From JBMNOU01 sp050943215 (lineage in GTDB: Bacteria; Bacillota; Clostridia; Christensenellales; SZUA-584), in the NCBI GenBank assembly GCA_050943215.1, contig JBMNOU010000050.1, positions 1-12,640 on the forward strand: 12,640 bases of DNA. Reading direction: 5' to 3'. The position numbers and the translations under genes were made by a program. The notes under the pieces were generated by a model, which saw nothing but the letters and a program-made list of their open reading frames with translations, had not been told where the DNA came from and did no database searches. Shown in pieces: positions 1-6,651 of the stretch; within the stretch, counting starts at the first letter, position 1, and the number at the start of each line of letters is the position of its first letter.

Positions 1-81
1 TATACGCTTGTTCAGCCAATTATTAACTTAATATCAATAATTAATTGCTAATACATAATTTATTTTTAATAAAAATTTTTC

Positions 82-110
82 TTGCAAATATATTGAATAT
101 GCTTTAATAT
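82..110 (+). promoter_or_regulatory. Possible promoter of the XRE-cupin regulator gene
   Basis: TTGCAA at 82-87 and TAATAT at 105-110 are 17 bases apart and lie about 43 bases before the start codon. A second pairing (TTGAAT at 93-98, TATAGG at 116-121) is also possible. The whole 1-152 stretch is very AT-rich, so chance matches are likely. I see no gene in it. Confidence 0.3.
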
Positions 111-152
111 CTATTTATAGGTTTATTTATACTGAAAAAAAGAAGGGCAATT

Positions 153-755
153 ATGAAAGAAGACTTACAAAAGGTAACCAGTCAGCTTGGATTAAGAATA
201 CGAAAACTTCGCAATATCAAAGAAATGAAGATCGTCGACTTGGCCGAGGCCACTGGCCTAAGCTCGAGTTTAATCAGCCAGGTTGAACGCGGTGCCATAT
301 CGCCGTCAATCGAAACGTTAAAAAACATCGGAAACGTACTGGGTGTTTCCGTGGGCAGCTTATTTGAAGAAAGCGAACCTGCAGATTCCAAATTAGATAT
401 TGAAGAGAAATTGGCTGAAATCTCACCCGTCGTACACGAGCATCAGCGCAAAATCTTAAGCCCGGGCCAAGGTATCAAATTCTATTTGCTCAACCCCAAT
501 ATGGACGGCCCGATCGAGTTTATATACAACGTATATGAGCCAGGCAGCGGTACAGGAGAAGGATTATATCAGCATCCGGGCCACGAATGCGGCCTCATAC
601 TCGAAGGCGAGCTTGAGATACAGATTGCCGATAAAAAATACACTCTGAAAAAAGGGGATAGCATTACATTCAACTCAAGCCAGCCGCATGCAAAAAGAAA
701 TAAAAGCGATTCGCGTTGTTTATGTGTCTGGGCCAATACACCTCCCTGGTTTTAA
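153..755 (+). CDS. XRE-family transcriptional regulator with C-terminal cupin domain
   Basis: A 200-residue one-component cytoplasmic regulator. Residues about 12-67 form a helix-turn-helix of the Cro/C1 (XRE) type, with the recognition-helix stretch LSSSLISQVERG followed by SPSIETLKNI, typical of this class. Residues about 125-195 form a cupin_2 barrel. H141, H144 and E145 in the segment HPGHECGLILEGELEI, plus H179 in QPHAKRN, match the usual metal or ligand pocket, and KKGDSITF is the second cupin motif. Relatives such as PuuR and similar XRE-cupin proteins sense small metabolites and often repress neighbouring catabolic genes. The start is supported by AGAAGGG about 6 bases upstream. The gene is convergent with the oxidoreductase gene, with a shared hairpin between them, so it is not in that operon. 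Its ligand and targets are unknown. Confidence 0.9.
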   Translation: MKEDLQKVTSQLGLRIRKLRNIKEMKIVDLAEATGLSSSLISQVERGAISPSIETLKNIGNVLGVSVGSLFEESEPADSKLDIEEKLAEISPVVHEHQRKILSPGQGIKFYLLNPNMDGPIEFIYNVYEPGSGTGEGLYQHPGHECGLILEGELEIQIADKKYTLKKGDSITFNSSQPHAKRNKSDSRCLCVWANTPPWF

Positions 756-778
756 TAAATTCAAAAAACTTTGATTTT

Positions 779-815
779 AAAAAAGAACCGTTTCTTAGCT
801 TTGAAACGGTTCTTT
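779..815. terminator. Bidirectional terminator between regulator and oxidoreductase genes
   Basis: Perfect 13-bp stem (782-794 with 803-815) around an 8-base loop. On the minus strand the stem runs into six T (the A-run 779-784), a classical intrinsic terminator for the oxidoreductase gene. On the plus strand it ends in TTT then an AT-rich stretch, so it probably also stops the regulator transcript. Confidence 0.85.
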
Positions 816-829
816 ATCTTATACAGGTT

Positions 830-2758
830 TTATATTTTCAGCGCCGCCTCGTATCCTTCCTCGTTAGCTTCAAGCACTTTCCTCACGGTTTTTGCATCGC
901 CTACAACCTTGACATTGCCGTCGAACCCATTCAATTCTTCGGCCAGACTGTTTACGCTGCGCATGCCGGCAGCAATAACAACGTTGTCGAACTTACCCAG
1001 TTTCTTTATCTGTCCATCCTCAAGGACATCTATCGTGCCATCTTCATAAATCTTTTCGACAGTGGCGTTAACATGGATATCCACATCATTCTCCTTAAAC
1101 GATATCATCAGGAAACGTTTCATATTGTTTGGTTCTTCTGTGGCAACCTCGGGAAGCATCTCAATAATTGTCGGCTTCTTGCCATGATGCGCCAGGTGGT
1201 TAGCTGTTTCACAGCCGATCATGCCGCCACCGATCACCGCGACATTCTCGCCGACCACGGCCTTGCCTTCCAGCACATCCCCCGCTGCCTTGACGAAATC
1301 ATGCTCAATCCCAGGTATTTTAGGAAGTATAGGCACGCTTCCTGTCGCAATGATCACCGTATCCGGCTTTTGCTGCCTGACGATATCGGCTGTCAGTTCT
1401 GTATTCATTTTAACCTTGATGCTAAGCTTTTCCATTGTGTGAACCTGCCAGGCTAAAAAAGCGGATATCTCGCCCTTCCACGGCGGAATCGATGCCAAGT
1501 AATACTGTCCCCCAAGCCGTCCGCTCTTTTCGAAAAGCGTCACGTCATGTCCGCGCTGTGCCGCAACAATTGCAGCCTCCATACCCGCGGGTCCCCCTCC
1601 GGCGATATAAACTTTTTTCTTTTCATTTGCTGGCGTTATCGCAAACTCGTTTTCCCTGCCAGTAAGCGGATTAAGCACGCATCGTGCCGGCAGGTGCTCA
1701 TCTATCATTCCGGTACAGCCAACCAGACAAGCCATACACTGTATAATATCTTCAAATCGGCCTTCCATTGCCTTGTTGGGCAGTTCCGGATCGGCTATAG
1801 AGGCACGCCCCATAATCGCGACATCTGCCTTCCCGCTCGCGATAATCGAATCTGCGATAATTGGATCGTTCACCCGCCCAACAGTAGACACCGGTACACT
1901 TACCGCTTTTTTGACTTCATCCGCATAGTCTGTGAGCCATCCGTGGCCCATTACCGCAGGCGGCACCTGAGTATACCAGCTTGCATATACCCCTACGGAT
2001 ATATTGAAGCTGTTTACACCCGCGTCTTCAAGCATACGCGCAATCGTTTTGGTATCCTCAATATTTCTTCCGCCCGGTGCGATTTCATCGCCTGATATCT
2101 TAAAATCAATTGCAAAATCTTTGCCGCACTTTTTACGGATATCCGCTACGATATCCAGTGGGAAACGCATCCTTCTAACTAAATTGCCGCCAAATTTATC
2201 GAACCGTTTGTTTGAATACGAGGACATAAATTCGGATACCAGATATCCGTGTCCTCCATGTATTTGAACACCGTCAAAACCGGCTTTCTTTGCGCGTAGC
2301 GCACAGTCTCCAAATTGGCTGACGATCTTTTCAGCCTCTTGCGTCGTAAGTTCGTGCGGCATATCCAGCATGACCGGACAGTTGATCGCCGTCGGCGCTA
2401 CAGGATCCGTTCCGATTACGCGTTTTTGCGTCTGGCGCCCTGCGTGGTAAATCTGTGCAAATATCTTCGCGCCATGGGCATGTACGCGTCTGGTTAGCTC
2501 TGCATGGCTCTCGATCTGAGAATCTTCCCACAGTCCCGGAATATATGGGAACGCTCTGCCGGCCGGATCAACCGCATAATCCTCGGTAATGATTAGTCCC
2601 CAGCCGCCTTTTGCTCTGGCTTCATGATAGGCAATAAAGGTCTCTGTCGCCTTGCCATCGTTTGTGCAATAGTTAGTCACCATTGGAGAAACAAAGAAGC
2701 GGTTCTTTATTTTCACGTTTCCGATCTTGATCGGTGCAAAGATATGTTTGAGATTCAT
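830..2758 (-). CDS. NADH:flavin oxidoreductase, 2,4-dienoyl-CoA reductase type (FMN, 4Fe-4S, FAD)
   Basis: Expected 642-residue protein with the three-part build of 2,4-dienoyl-CoA reductase, trimethylamine dehydrogenase and enoate reductase-like enzymes. Residues 1 to about 335 are an Old Yellow Enzyme TIM barrel with FMN, including YHAGR (104-108) and IHGGHGYLVSEF, whose H167 and H170 are near the usual active-site position. C341, C344, C348 and C360 (C-x2-C-x3-C-x11-C) match the 4Fe-4S ligand spacing of the family. Residues about 380-640 are a Rossmann FAD/NAD(P)H module with GGGPAG (387-392) and GGGMIG (510-515). Electrons would flow from NAD(P)H through FAD and Fe-S to FMN and reduce an activated C=C bond. 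The frame stays open upstream to 2935, but the start at 2758 (MNLKH) gives normal family length and has AAAGGA about 9 bases upstream; ATG at 2767 is the alternative. Substrate is not readable from sequence: unsaturated acyl-CoA, enoate, bile-acid or flavonoid reductases all share this architecture. Confidence 0.9.
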   Translation of the reverse strand: MNLKHIFAPIKIGNVKIKNRFFVSPMVTNYCTNDGKATETFIAYHEARAKGGWGLIITEDYAVDPAGRAFPYIPGLWEDSQIESHAELTRRVHAHGAKIFAQIYHAGRQTQKRVIGTDPVAPTAINCPVMLDMPHELTTQEAEKIVSQFGDCALRAKKAGFDGVQIHGGHGYLVSEFMSSYSNKRFDKFGGNLVRRMRFPLDIVADIRKKCGKDFAIDFKISGDEIAPGGRNIEDTKTIARMLEDAGVNSFNISVGVYASWYTQVPPAVMGHGWLTDYADEVKKAVSVPVSTVGRVNDPIIADSIIASGKADVAIMGRASIADPELPNKAMEGRFEDIIQCMACLVGCTGMIDEHLPARCVLNPLTGRENEFAITPANEKKKVYIAGGGPAGMEAAIVAAQRGHDVTLFEKSGRLGGQYYLASIPPWKGEISAFLAWQVHTMEKLSIKVKMNTELTADIVRQQKPDTVIIATGSVPILPKIPGIEHDFVKAAGDVLEGKAVVGENVAVIGGGMIGCETANHLAHHGKKPTIIEMLPEVATEEPNNMKRFLMISFKENDVDIHVNATVEKIYEDGTIDVLEDGQIKKLGKFDNVVIAAGMRSVNSLAEELNGFDGNVKVVGDAKTVRKVLEANEEGYEAALKI

Positions 2759-2790
2759 TGATTTCATCCTTTCACAATTAATTAAATATT

Positions 2791-2823
2791 GTTGATTATA
2801 ATATATCATTAGAATAACACTTC
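2791..2823 (-). promoter_or_regulatory. Possible promoter of the oxidoreductase gene
   Basis: On the minus strand a weak TTGTAG element is followed after 17 bases by TATATT, upstream of the start at 2758; positions are approximate. The whole 2768-2911 stretch is AT-rich, so this is only a candidate. Nothing else stands out between the start codon and the phosphofructokinase terminator. Confidence 0.25.
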
Positions 2824-2909
2824 TACAATAACATAACATATATTCGTTTATCAGCCAATAATGATTGTATATATAACCTGATACGATAATATATATGTTT
2901 TTAAAGTAT

Positions 2910-2938
2910 AAAAAATGGCAGTATACGACTGCCATTTT
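2910..2938 (-). terminator. Rho-independent terminator of the phosphofructokinase gene
   Basis: Perfect 11-bp stem (2912-2922 with 2928-2938) with a 5-base loop, followed on the minus strand by six T (the A-run 2910-2915). It lies 27 bases after the phosphofructokinase stop and separates that gene from the downstream oxidoreductase gene. Confidence 0.9.
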
Positions 2939-2964
2939 AATTAATTTTTATTTAGTTTATAGCG

Positions 2965-4212
2965 TTAAAGCGACGCAAGAATCTTATTCAGCCTCGCAAA
3001 TCTGGGCAACCCGTTTTCAAAAGGCGGCTTTGATTCGCCCTGAATCAACGGGAGCGCATAATTGATATAGTTCTCGTTTAACCCGGTACCATCTTGATTG
3101 ATCCACTCTCTTGGTATTTTCTTTTCCTTGTTTGCAACGTCAGCGAGATCAACCAGCTTAATATTGCACTTGTAGGCAGCATCGTCTGAACGCTCAAAAG
3201 CGATCATGTAATCGGTTTTGCCTTCGACAACCGATTTGACTGCCATCTGGCCCGCCAGGTATGCTTCGTCCACATCCGTCTTTGAAGCCATATGGGCGGC
3301 ACATCTTTGCAGCAGGCTAAATTCGATCGCACGAACCTTAGCACCGGTCTTCTGCTTCGTCAGATCAGCCAATGTTGCGGCCAGCCCGCCGAGCTGAGAA
3401 TGACCAAAAGAATCTTTCGTTTTGGCGAGGTCTGAACCGTATTCCGAAATATATTTGCCGTCTTTGTCTTTTATGCCTTCCGATACCGCAATAATCACGT
3501 AGTTGTTGCTCTTATAAATGCTTGAAACGCGTTCAAAGAAATTGTCAATATCAAAATCGATTTCAGGCAGATAAATAAGATCAGGGCCGGCGCCTTTGTA
3601 TGATGCAAGTGCAGACGCCGCTGTCAGCCAGCCTGCGTTTCTTCCCATGATCTCAAGAATAGTAATCGTTCCTTTATCGTAAACTCTTGCGTCGTGGTAT
3701 ACTTCCATTGTTGAAGTCGCGATATACTTGGCCGCGCTTCCGTATCCCGGGCAATGATCCGTTCCCCACAAGTCGTTGTCAATAGTCTTTGGAACACCCA
3801 TGACACGGCATTCGTAGCCGGCTTTCATCATGTATTTGCTGATTTTGTTACATGTGTCCATTGAATCGTTCCCGCCATTATAAAAGAAATACCGAATGTT
3901 GTATTTCTTAAAGACCTCTAAAAGCCTCTTATAATCGGTCTCATCATCCTCTGCATCTTTTAATTTATACCTGACGGAACCCAGCGCAGAAGACGGTGTG
4001 GTTCTCAATAAATCGAGTTCCGCCGTAACCTCTTTGCTCATATCGTATAATTTTTCATCGAGCACACCCTTGATGCCATGTGCGGCACCGTATACATTCG
4101 TGATACAATCCTGCTTTAACGCTTCTTGTATGACTCCGGCTGCACTGGCATTGATGACCGTGGTAGGCCCTCCGGATTGTCCGAAAATGCATGCACCTTT
4201 CAACTGACTCAT
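2965..4212 (-). CDS. 6-phosphofructokinase, pyrophosphate-dependent type
   Basis: A 415-residue cytoplasmic enzyme that phosphorylates fructose 6-phosphate to fructose 1,6-bisphosphate. The N-terminal FGQSGGPTTVINAS is the phosphate-binding glycine loop. PKTIDND (141-147) contains the catalytic Asp (D145). Two positions decide the phosphoryl donor in this family: ATP enzymes have Gly in GGDGS and Gly in PGTIDND, whereas here they are D116 (GGNDS, 113-117) and K142 (PKTIDND), the pyrophosphate-type combination. MGRNAGW (189-195) is the conserved substrate-binding segment. N115 replaces the common Asp in GGDDS; I recall this as a subfamily feature rather than damage. Length fits the 400-residue PPi-PFK clade rather than the roughly 320-residue ATP enzyme. 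AGGAGG lies 6 bases before the ATG. It has its own promoter and terminator, so it is probably monocistronic. The PPi reaction is reversible, so it could also serve gluconeogenesis. Confidence 0.92.
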   Translation of the reverse strand: MSQLKGACIFGQSGGPTTVINASAAGVIQEALKQDCITNVYGAAHGIKGVLDEKLYDMSKEVTAELDLLRTTPSSALGSVRYKLKDAEDDETDYKRLLEVFKKYNIRYFFYNGGNDSMDTCNKISKYMMKAGYECRVMGVPKTIDNDLWGTDHCPGYGSAAKYIATSTMEVYHDARVYDKGTITILEIMGRNAGWLTAASALASYKGAGPDLIYLPEIDFDIDNFFERVSSIYKSNNYVIIAVSEGIKDKDGKYISEYGSDLAKTKDSFGHSQLGGLAATLADLTKQKTGAKVRAIEFSLLQRCAAHMASKTDVDEAYLAGQMAVKSVVEGKTDYMIAFERSDDAAYKCNIKLVDLADVANKEKKIPREWINQDGTGLNENYINYALPLIQGESKPPFENGLPRFARLNKILASL

Positions 4213-4251
4213 AATCTCCTCCTAAAAAGTTAATATAAACCGACGTTAATT

Positions 4252-4279
4252 ATTATACCAATTTGCGGCCACTTTTCAA
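4252..4279 (-). promoter_or_regulatory. Sigma-A promoter of the phosphofructokinase gene
   Basis: On the minus strand TTGAAA (4274-4279) and a consensus TATAAT (4252-4257) are separated by 16 bases. The -10 box ends about 40 bases before the start codon. This is the best match to a housekeeping promoter on the minus strand here and supports separate expression from the upstream UroD-family gene. Confidence 0.65.
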
Positions 4280-4340
4280 TGCTTTAAGAGCAAATAATTC
4301 AAATAGGCTGTTTTTAGCATTTACTGTGCGCGGTATAATT

Positions 4341-4368
4341 AAAACAACCCGCATAGATATGCAGGTTG
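4341..4368 (-). terminator. Rho-independent terminator of the UroD-family gene
   Basis: A 9-bp stem (4345-4353 with 4360-4368, one G-T pair on the minus strand) with a 6-base loop, followed on the minus strand by TTTTAATT. It lies about 40 bases after the UroD-family stop codon and before the phosphofructokinase promoter. Confidence 0.75.
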
Positions 4369-4409
4369 CTAAGTGTCCGCTAAAAATCTATATCTTACCG
4401 GTCTGTTTT

Positions 4410-5456
4410 TTAGTATGGTCCATATTTTCTTCCGGCCTCATAAAACGCTTCAATATTTTCAAGGCTTGTATCGGCCTGTATATAATGGGCCGGCGAATAA
4501 ATGTATCCTCCGCCTTTGCCGCAGCCTTTTATCAATCTTTCGGCTTCTTTGAATATCTCCCGAGGCGTTCCAAGCGGCATTAGTCTTTGTATATCTACGC
4601 CGCCAAACAACGTCAGCTTTTCTCCGTATTCTTTCTTGATTTCAACCGGATCCATGCATAACGGCTGCAGCGCGTGTATCACGTCGAGACCGATGTCTAT
4701 CATATCATGGAATATGGCCTGACCATTTCCGCAGCAGTGGTAAGCGATAATAATATCTTTCTTGACTTTTTTAAATTCACTGATCAACTGAGCATACCTT
4801 GGCTTTAAATATTTTCTCCACATTTCAAGCGAAATCATCATGCCTCTTTGCGTCGATACATCATCACCTAACCATATCATGTCCACGCCAAGCTCAATCA
4901 TCTTTTTACCGGCTTGCAAAGGAAACTGCATGACTTTATCCATCAGTGCACAGACAAAATCTTCGTTCAGCGCCATATCCACAAGCAGATTCTCAAGGCC
5001 TCTTAAATACCACGACGCTTCAAAAATACTCTGCTGGCATGAGCCAATGACCCATTTTTCTTTTCCGTATTTGCTAACCACTTTTCGCATATAGTCATAC
5101 TGGCTTTCTTCAAGCGGATCAGGTATCTGATAAGAATTAAGCTTGCTTTCATCGTCTGCCAAAGGATGGCGTATGACTTCAGTGTATTGGTCGACAGCAT
5201 TCTTAAGATTTCTGAATGTAACGCCCCACTTGCATGTATATTCAGGTTCATCCGATGCGTTATTGCTTGTCTCGATTCCCACGACTGTTTTGATTAAATC
5301 ATTCCCTAACAACAAGCCGATATCATCTTCATGCTTACCGTATTTCGCTTCAAGCCTTTTTTGCACAGTCGGAACAAAACCTGCAAAAATAGGTACCCTA
5401 TCAGGCTCTTCATGAGATATCGCAATCCGTACCCTTTCTTTTGAATTTAAAGACAT
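4410..5456 (-). CDS. Uroporphyrinogen decarboxylase (URO-D/MtaA) superfamily protein
   Basis: A 348-residue TIM-barrel protein. The N-terminus (ERVRIAISHEEPDRVPI) and the late segment FGGVDIQRLMPLGTPREI followed by GGGYIYSPAHYIQADTSLENIEAF are hallmarks of the large anaerobe-rich UroD-like group, not of the haem-pathway HemE. H240 and C242 in AYHCCGN fit the H-x-C zinc motif of MtaA/MtbA-type corrinoid:thiol methyltransferases. The third ligand Cys expected near the C-terminus is not obvious, since the corresponding region reads GGGYIYSPAH. D198 and D199 (WLGDDV) line the barrel. A role in methyl transfer from a methylated substrate is plausible, but no corrinoid protein or MttB-like partner is adjacent. 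The start is supported by AAGGAGG about 6 bases upstream. It has its own terminator and a 258-bp divergent upstream region shared with dnaJ-clpB. Family assignment is firm; reaction is not. Confidence 0.85.
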   Translation of the reverse strand: MSLNSKERVRIAISHEEPDRVPIFAGFVPTVQKRLEAKYGKHEDDIGLLLGNDLIKTVVGIETSNNASDEPEYTCKWGVTFRNLKNAVDQYTEVIRHPLADDESKLNSYQIPDPLEESQYDYMRKVVSKYGKEKWVIGSCQQSIFEASWYLRGLENLLVDMALNEDFVCALMDKVMQFPLQAGKKMIELGVDMIWLGDDVSTQRGMMISLEMWRKYLKPRYAQLISEFKKVKKDIIIAYHCCGNGQAIFHDMIDIGLDVIHALQPLCMDPVEIKKEYGEKLTLFGGVDIQRLMPLGTPREIFKEAERLIKGCGKGGGYIYSPAHYIQADTSLENIEAFYEAGRKYGPY

Positions 5457-5638
5457 CTGATCCTCCTTGGGTAAAAATATTATTATAGACGTGATAAGAA
5501 GTGAATATTATTAATATCATCCTACATATTATTATCTGGTTTTGCAAGTGAGTATTTTTATTTTTTTATATAAAACCGCTGATATCCAACTGTTTGTGCA
5601 ACTTTCAGAAAATTTTAGAAATAATGACTGATAGGATA

Positions 5639-5667
5639 TTGCAATTTAACAAGTTTTGTATTATATT
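5639..5667 (+). promoter_or_regulatory. Sigma-A promoter of the dnaJ-clpB operon
   Basis: TTGCAA (5639-5644) and TATATT (5662-5667) with a 17-base spacer, 48 bases before the first start codon. The CtsR-like operator begins 6 bases after the -10 box, over the expected transcription start, a typical arrangement for repression. The rest of 5457-5638 is AT-rich and should also hold the UroD-family promoter on the other strand, for which I see no convincing match. Confidence 0.6.
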
Positions 5668-5672
5668 ATAAA

Positions 5673-5689
5673 GGTCAAAGATAGACAAA
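5673..5689 (+). promoter_or_regulatory. CtsR-type heat-shock operator
   Basis: GGTCAAAGATAGACAAA is a tandem heptanucleotide repeat matching the CtsR box RGTCAAANANRGTCAAA at all but one specified position (A instead of T in the second half-repeat). It sits immediately after the -10 box and 25 bases before the J-protein start codon. CtsR represses clp genes in Firmicutes, so site and downstream genes agree. The ctsR gene itself is not in the window. Confidence 0.75.
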
Positions 5690-5714
5690 GTCACTGCCGG
5701 GAAGGAGGGCAGTT

Positions 5715-6650
5715 ATGAAGTATAAAGATTATTACAGCATATTGGGAGTTGAAAAGTCAGCATCGCAGGATGATATAAAAAAAACTTACCGAAAGCTTGC
5801 AAAAAAATATCATCCGGATATCAATCCGGGGAATAAAAAAGCCGAGGAAAAATTTAAAGATATCAGCGAAGCATACGAGGTGCTGGGCGATGAGGAAAAA
5901 CGGAGAAAATATGATAACTTTGGAAACAAAGCTCATTTCCAGAACGGATTCGACTTCGATCCAGCACAATATGGCTACAACAATATAAAATACGAATACA
6001 GAGACACGAGCGACCGCAGCGATTTCTTTAATATGTTCTTTGGCAGCGAGTTTGATATTAATGATTTCTTTCAATCTACTCATGCGGGAAAAGCGGGAAC
6101 AACGCGGTTTATTTATGACGGGAAGCATATTGAGGCTGAAATCGATATCACCCCTGAGGAAGGTGCGATGGGAATTGAAAAGCACATTTCCCTTCAGACT
6201 GAAAGCGGAGTGAGAAGCTTTACGTTCAAAATACCCAAAGGCGTTCGTGAAGGCGAAAAAATACGGCTAAAAGGCCAGGGGCATCCGGGCGCTGGGGGCG
6301 GGAAAAGCGGTGATTTGTATTTGATTGTCCGCTTTAAGCCGAGCGAATGTTTTTCTTTGGAAGGTGAGAATCTTATCACAACGGTAAATTTGTATCCATG
6401 GGAGGCGGCATTGGGCGCAAAGATCTCCGTCAATACGCTTGACGAACATATAATGGTCAAGATTCCAGAGGGAATACAGGCAGAGAGCAAAATACGCATT
6501 GCGGGCAAAGGTTACTTAAACCGGAATGGAAAACGGGGCGATCTTTTTATAAAGGTCCGCATCGTTAACCCGGACCGCTTAACAAAAGAGGTCAGGGATC
6601 TATACGAAAAGCTAAAACAGGTTTCAGATCATAGTAAAGGAGGAAAATAA
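5715..6650 (+). CDS. Class B J-domain co-chaperone (CbpA/DnaJ-like, no zinc finger)
   Basis: A 311-residue Hsp40. Residues 4-70 are a J-domain with the essential HPD at 33-35, which stimulates DnaK ATPase activity. Residues about 71-125 are a Gly/Phe-containing linker (NGFDFDPAQYGY, FFNMFFGSEF). Residues about 138-290 are the two C-terminal beta-barrel substrate-binding domains, with FKIPKGVREGEKIRLKGQG and VKIPEGIQAESKIRIAGKG as the repeated signature. The CxxCxGxG zinc repeats of true DnaJ are absent, so this is a CbpA-like class B protein, the type most associated with disaggregation. GGAGG about 8 bases upstream supports the start. It is the first gene of a two-gene unit with clpB, one base separating stop and start, downstream of a CtsR-like operator. 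It likely recruits aggregates to DnaK, with ClpB doing the threading. Confidence 0.93.
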   Translation: MKYKDYYSILGVEKSASQDDIKKTYRKLAKKYHPDINPGNKKAEEKFKDISEAYEVLGDEEKRRKYDNFGNKAHFQNGFDFDPAQYGYNNIKYEYRDTSDRSDFFNMFFGSEFDINDFFQSTHAGKAGTTRFIYDGKHIEAEIDITPEEGAMGIEKHISLQTESGVRSFTFKIPKGVREGEKIRLKGQGHPGAGGGKSGDLYLIVRFKPSECFSLEGENLITTVNLYPWEAALGAKISVNTLDEHIMVKIPEGIQAESKIRIAGKGYLNRNGKRGDLFIKVRIVNPDRLTKEVRDLYEKLKQVSDHSKGGK

Positions 6651-6651
6651 G

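Noticed and set aside
16..50. AT-rich inverted repeat AATTATT...AATAATT near the left edge
   Set aside because: The arms are only 7 bp in a very AT-rich region, so it is expected by chance, and no gene feature depends on it.
1547..2095. Open frame of 182 codons on the plus strand inside the oxidoreductase gene
   Set aside because: It is antisense to conserved TIM-barrel and Fe-S motifs, has unusual composition and no ribosome site. It is a shadow of the real gene. The 716-1456 plus-strand frame is rejected for the same reason.
2759..2935. Upstream extension of the oxidoreductase frame (59 more codons)
   Set aside because: The extra residues match no part of the family, have no ribosome site at their start, and overlap the phosphofructokinase terminator. 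The start at 2758 has a good ribosome site and gives normal length.
5457..5714. CIRCE (HrcA) operator in the dnaJ-clpB upstream region
   Set aside because: No TTAGCACTC-N9-GAGTGCTAA inverted repeat is present. Only the CtsR-type repeat is found.
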